This document shows positions 13,030 to 14,633 of a stretch of DNA of 14,633 bases, piece after piece (position 1 is the stretch's first letter; each line of letters starts with the position of its first letter). Source of the stretch: Claveliimonas intestinigallinarum (GTDB lineage Bacteria; Bacillota; Clostridia; Lachnospirales; Lachnospiraceae); contig DXED01000035.1 in NCBI GenBank assembly GCA_019115145.1, positions 1 to 14,633 on the forward strand, read 5' to 3'. Position numbers and translations under genes: made by a program. Below the pieces are notes generated by a model. It worked only from the letters and a program-made list of their open reading frames with translations. It ran no database searches and had not been told where the DNA came from.

Positions 13030-14481
13030 ATGCGTATAGACACGAGAGAACAAAATCGGGAGATTGGAGAGCTGTTGAGAGCGTTTGTTTCCAGAACCGT
13101 GGATTTTTATGAGCACATAGAAAATGAGGCTGTCTGCCGCCCAGCTGCCGAGGACAGCCTTTCGCGCATAGAAAAGCAGGCTATCCCGGCCGGAGGGCGC
13201 TCTGTGGAGGAGGTTTTCCGGGAGATGGAGCAGGATATTTATTCCAGCACACTCCTGGGGCAGCACCCACGCAGCTTTTCCTGCGTTCCGTCCACCATGT
13301 CCCTCCTCTCCTGGATGGGGGATGTGATGACCAGCGCCTACAATCCCCACGCCAGCTGCCGGGTCAACGGACCAGCAGCAGATCTGGTGGAGAAGAAGCT
13401 GATCCGATGGATGTGTGAAAAAGCCGGGTATCCGGAGGGGAGCGGAGGACTCTTCGTGTCCGGCGGCTCTATTGCCAATCTGACTGCCCTGACAGCGGCA
13501 AGAGACGCAAAGCTGGCATGGGAGGACCGGGGGAGGGCTGTAGTCTACCTGTCCGGGCAGACCCATGCCTCTGTGTCCAAGGGGCTTCACATGATCGGGT
13601 TTTGCAGGGAGCAGATCCGGATCCTCCCCGTGGACGAGAGCTTCCGCATGGATATGGCCGCGCTGCAGTCCTCGGTCAGGAAGGATCTTGCGGACGGGAA
13701 AATCCCCTTTGCGGTCATCGCCTCTGCGGGGACAACGAATACGGGGAGCGTGGATCCTCTGAGGCCGATCGGGGGTATCTGCCGGAAATATGATATGTGG
13801 ATGCATGTGGACGGGGCCTTCGGGGCGTCAGCCCTCCTGTCTGAAACATACAAAAAAGAGCTGGACGGGATCCAGCTGTCGGACAGCTTAAGCTGGGATG
13901 CCCACAAGTGGATGCTGCAGACCTACGGGTGCAGCGCGGTTCTGGTGAGAAGAAGGGATGATCTGGTCCGCAGCTTTGCCGCTCATCCGGAGTATTTAAA
14001 GGACGCGGAGACCTCGGAGGGAGGCGTGGAATTCTGGGATCTGGGGCCGGAGCTGACAAGGCCGGCCAGGGGACTGAAGCTGTGGCTTACGCTCCAGACT
14101 ATGGGGACAGAGGAGCTGGGACGTGTGGTGGAACACGGCTGTGAGCTGGCAGAGCTGGCGGCGGGGATCATCAGAAAAGAGCCGGAATGGGAGCTCCTGT
14201 CCGGCCCCTGGCTGGGGATCGTGAACTTCCGCTACAGGGCGGACGGCTCTCTGTCTGAGGCGGAGCTGGACGCCGTGAACCAGGAGATATCCGCGGAGAT
14301 AACCGACAGCGGCTTTGCCCAGATATTTACGACAGAGCTGCGGGGGAGGAAGGTTCTTCGCATGTGCACCATCCATCCTGAGACGACAAAGGAGGATATC
14401 CGGCGCACCATCGAGAGGCTGATGGAGACAAAGGCTGTCTCGGACCGGAGACAAGAGCAGAACAAAAGCAGGACAGCGTAG
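13030..14481 (+). CDS. Group II PLP-dependent amino acid decarboxylase
   Basis: A 483-residue pyridoxal-phosphate enzyme of the aromatic-L-amino-acid/glutamate decarboxylase superfamily, which removes CO2 from an amino acid to make an amine. Seen in order: NPHASCRVNGPAADLVEKKLI (substrate-site region, about 105-125), LFVSGGSIANLTAL (PLP phosphate contact), His179 in QTHASVSK stacking on PLP, ASAGTTNTGSVDP (231-243), Asp261 in HVDGAFGA and Schiff-base Lys293 in DAHKWM. RALK-like ARGLKLW follows. Substrate cannot be assigned; enzymes of this type in gut Clostridia include tryptophan and phenylalanine decarboxylases. In the mobile catalytic loop the position that is Tyr in aromatic decarboxylases appears to be Phe or Trp (EFWDLGPELTRP, about 334-345). 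The gene is divergent from lysR, stands alone, and ends in a strong terminator that carries the intron insertion. Confidence 0.88.
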   Translation: MRIDTREQNREIGELLRAFVSRTVDFYEHIENEAVCRPAAEDSLSRIEKQAIPAGGRSVEEVFREMEQDIYSSTLLGQHPRSFSCVPSTMSLLSWMGDVMTSAYNPHASCRVNGPAADLVEKKLIRWMCEKAGYPEGSGGLFVSGGSIANLTALTAARDAKLAWEDRGRAVVYLSGQTHASVSKGLHMIGFCREQIRILPVDESFRMDMAALQSSVRKDLADGKIPFAVIASAGTTNTGSVDPLRPIGGICRKYDMWMHVDGAFGASALLSETYKKELDGIQLSDSLSWDAHKWMLQTYGCSAVLVRRRDDLVRSFAAHPEYLKDAETSEGGVEFWDLGPELTRPARGLKLWLTLQTMGTEELGRVVEHGCELAELAAGIIRKEPEWELLSGPWLGIVNFRYRADGSLSEAELDAVNQEISAEITDSGFAQIFTTELRGRKVLRMCTIHPETTKEDIRRTIERLMETKAVSDRRQEQNKSRTA

Positions 14482-14507
14482 CCTATGGGGCTGCGCTGCC
14501 CTGCTTT
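14465..14507 (+). terminator. Terminator of the decarboxylase gene, used as intron target
   Basis: AAAGCAGG-A-CAGCGTAGCC (14465-14483) pairs with GGCTGCGCTG-CCCTGCTTT up to 14507 around a short TATGG-type loop, giving about 19 paired positions with one mismatch and one wobble. The expected T-run is cut to TTT by the start of the group II intron at 14508. The stop codon of the decarboxylase lies in the left arm. Confidence 0.8.
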
Positions 14508-14633
14508 GTGTGCCCGGCGGTCACACGTTCTAACGGGTGAAAGTCCCTGACCCGCCCGGCAGTGGGAAGGGTGCAGCTAATGGCAAGGGCGTCATCGTGA
14601 GGTGGGGTCTGAAGGAAGCCGGAGGCAAACCAC
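14508..14633 (+). mobile_element. Group II intron, 5' end (continues beyond window)
   Basis: The sequence begins with the group II 5' consensus GTGTG followed by CCCGGC. It goes on with domain I hallmarks: AACGGGTGAAAGTCCC, GGGTGCAGCTAATGGCAAGG, and GTCTGAAGGAAGC then GGCAAAC. These closely resemble the 5' regions of bacterial group II introns that encode reverse transcriptase/maturase. The intron-encoded protein and 3' end are outside the window. The insertion point is exactly at the base of a terminator hairpin, which is typical of bacterial class C introns; the class itself is inferred. Confidence 0.85.

Overview
The window looks like chromosome from a Gram-positive anaerobe of the Clostridia, most likely a gut Lachnospiraceae-type organism. 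That is an inference from strong AGGAGG-type ribosome binding sites, AT-rich intergenic DNA around GC-rich genes, and the protein families present; no rRNA or other species marker is visible.

Region 1 (1 to about 2760) is AT-rich, mobile-element-type DNA. It holds the 3' part of a tyrosine recombinase, a tiny HTH regulator on the opposite strand, and a divergent two-gene unit. That unit encodes a membrane-anchored coiled-coil protein with two tandem copies of an unrecognised domain, followed by a small lipoprotein. A promoter with a palindromic operator candidate sits between the regulator and the two-gene unit. The right edge of the element must lie in the gene-free stretch 2703-3089, but I cannot place it exactly.

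Region 2 (3090-11812) is GC-rich chromosomal DNA: a PIN-PhoH ATPase, an HD-domain phosphohydrolase, an RpiR/SIS regulator and a complete 2-aminoethylphosphonate (2-AEP) utilisation operon. The operon encodes an ABC ATPase, a single large polypeptide fusing a two-unit ABC permease to its own substrate-binding domain, 2-AEP:pyruvate transaminase (phnW) and phosphonoacetaldehyde hydrolase (phnX). Together they would import 2-AEP, convert it to phosphonoacetaldehyde plus alanine, and split that to acetaldehyde and phosphate. A GTAGA-N3-TCTAC motif occurs just before and at the very end of the rpiR gene, so it is a candidate operator linking the regulator to the operon.

Region 3 (11808-12031) is the most unusual stretch. 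A 172-nt segment is closed by a perfect 9-bp inverted repeat (which contains the phnX stop codon) and encloses three compound hairpins with purine-rich internal loops. About three quarters of its bases are paired. It is either a structured non-coding RNA or a small palindromic mobile repeat. A bidirectional terminator follows.

Region 4 (12014-14633) holds a LysR regulator divergent from a group II PLP-dependent amino acid decarboxylase, with a TTCAA-N5-TTGAA LysR box between them. The decarboxylase gene ends in a long terminator hairpin. Immediately after its last T residues the 5' end of a group II intron begins and runs off the window, an insertion position typical of bacterial class C introns.
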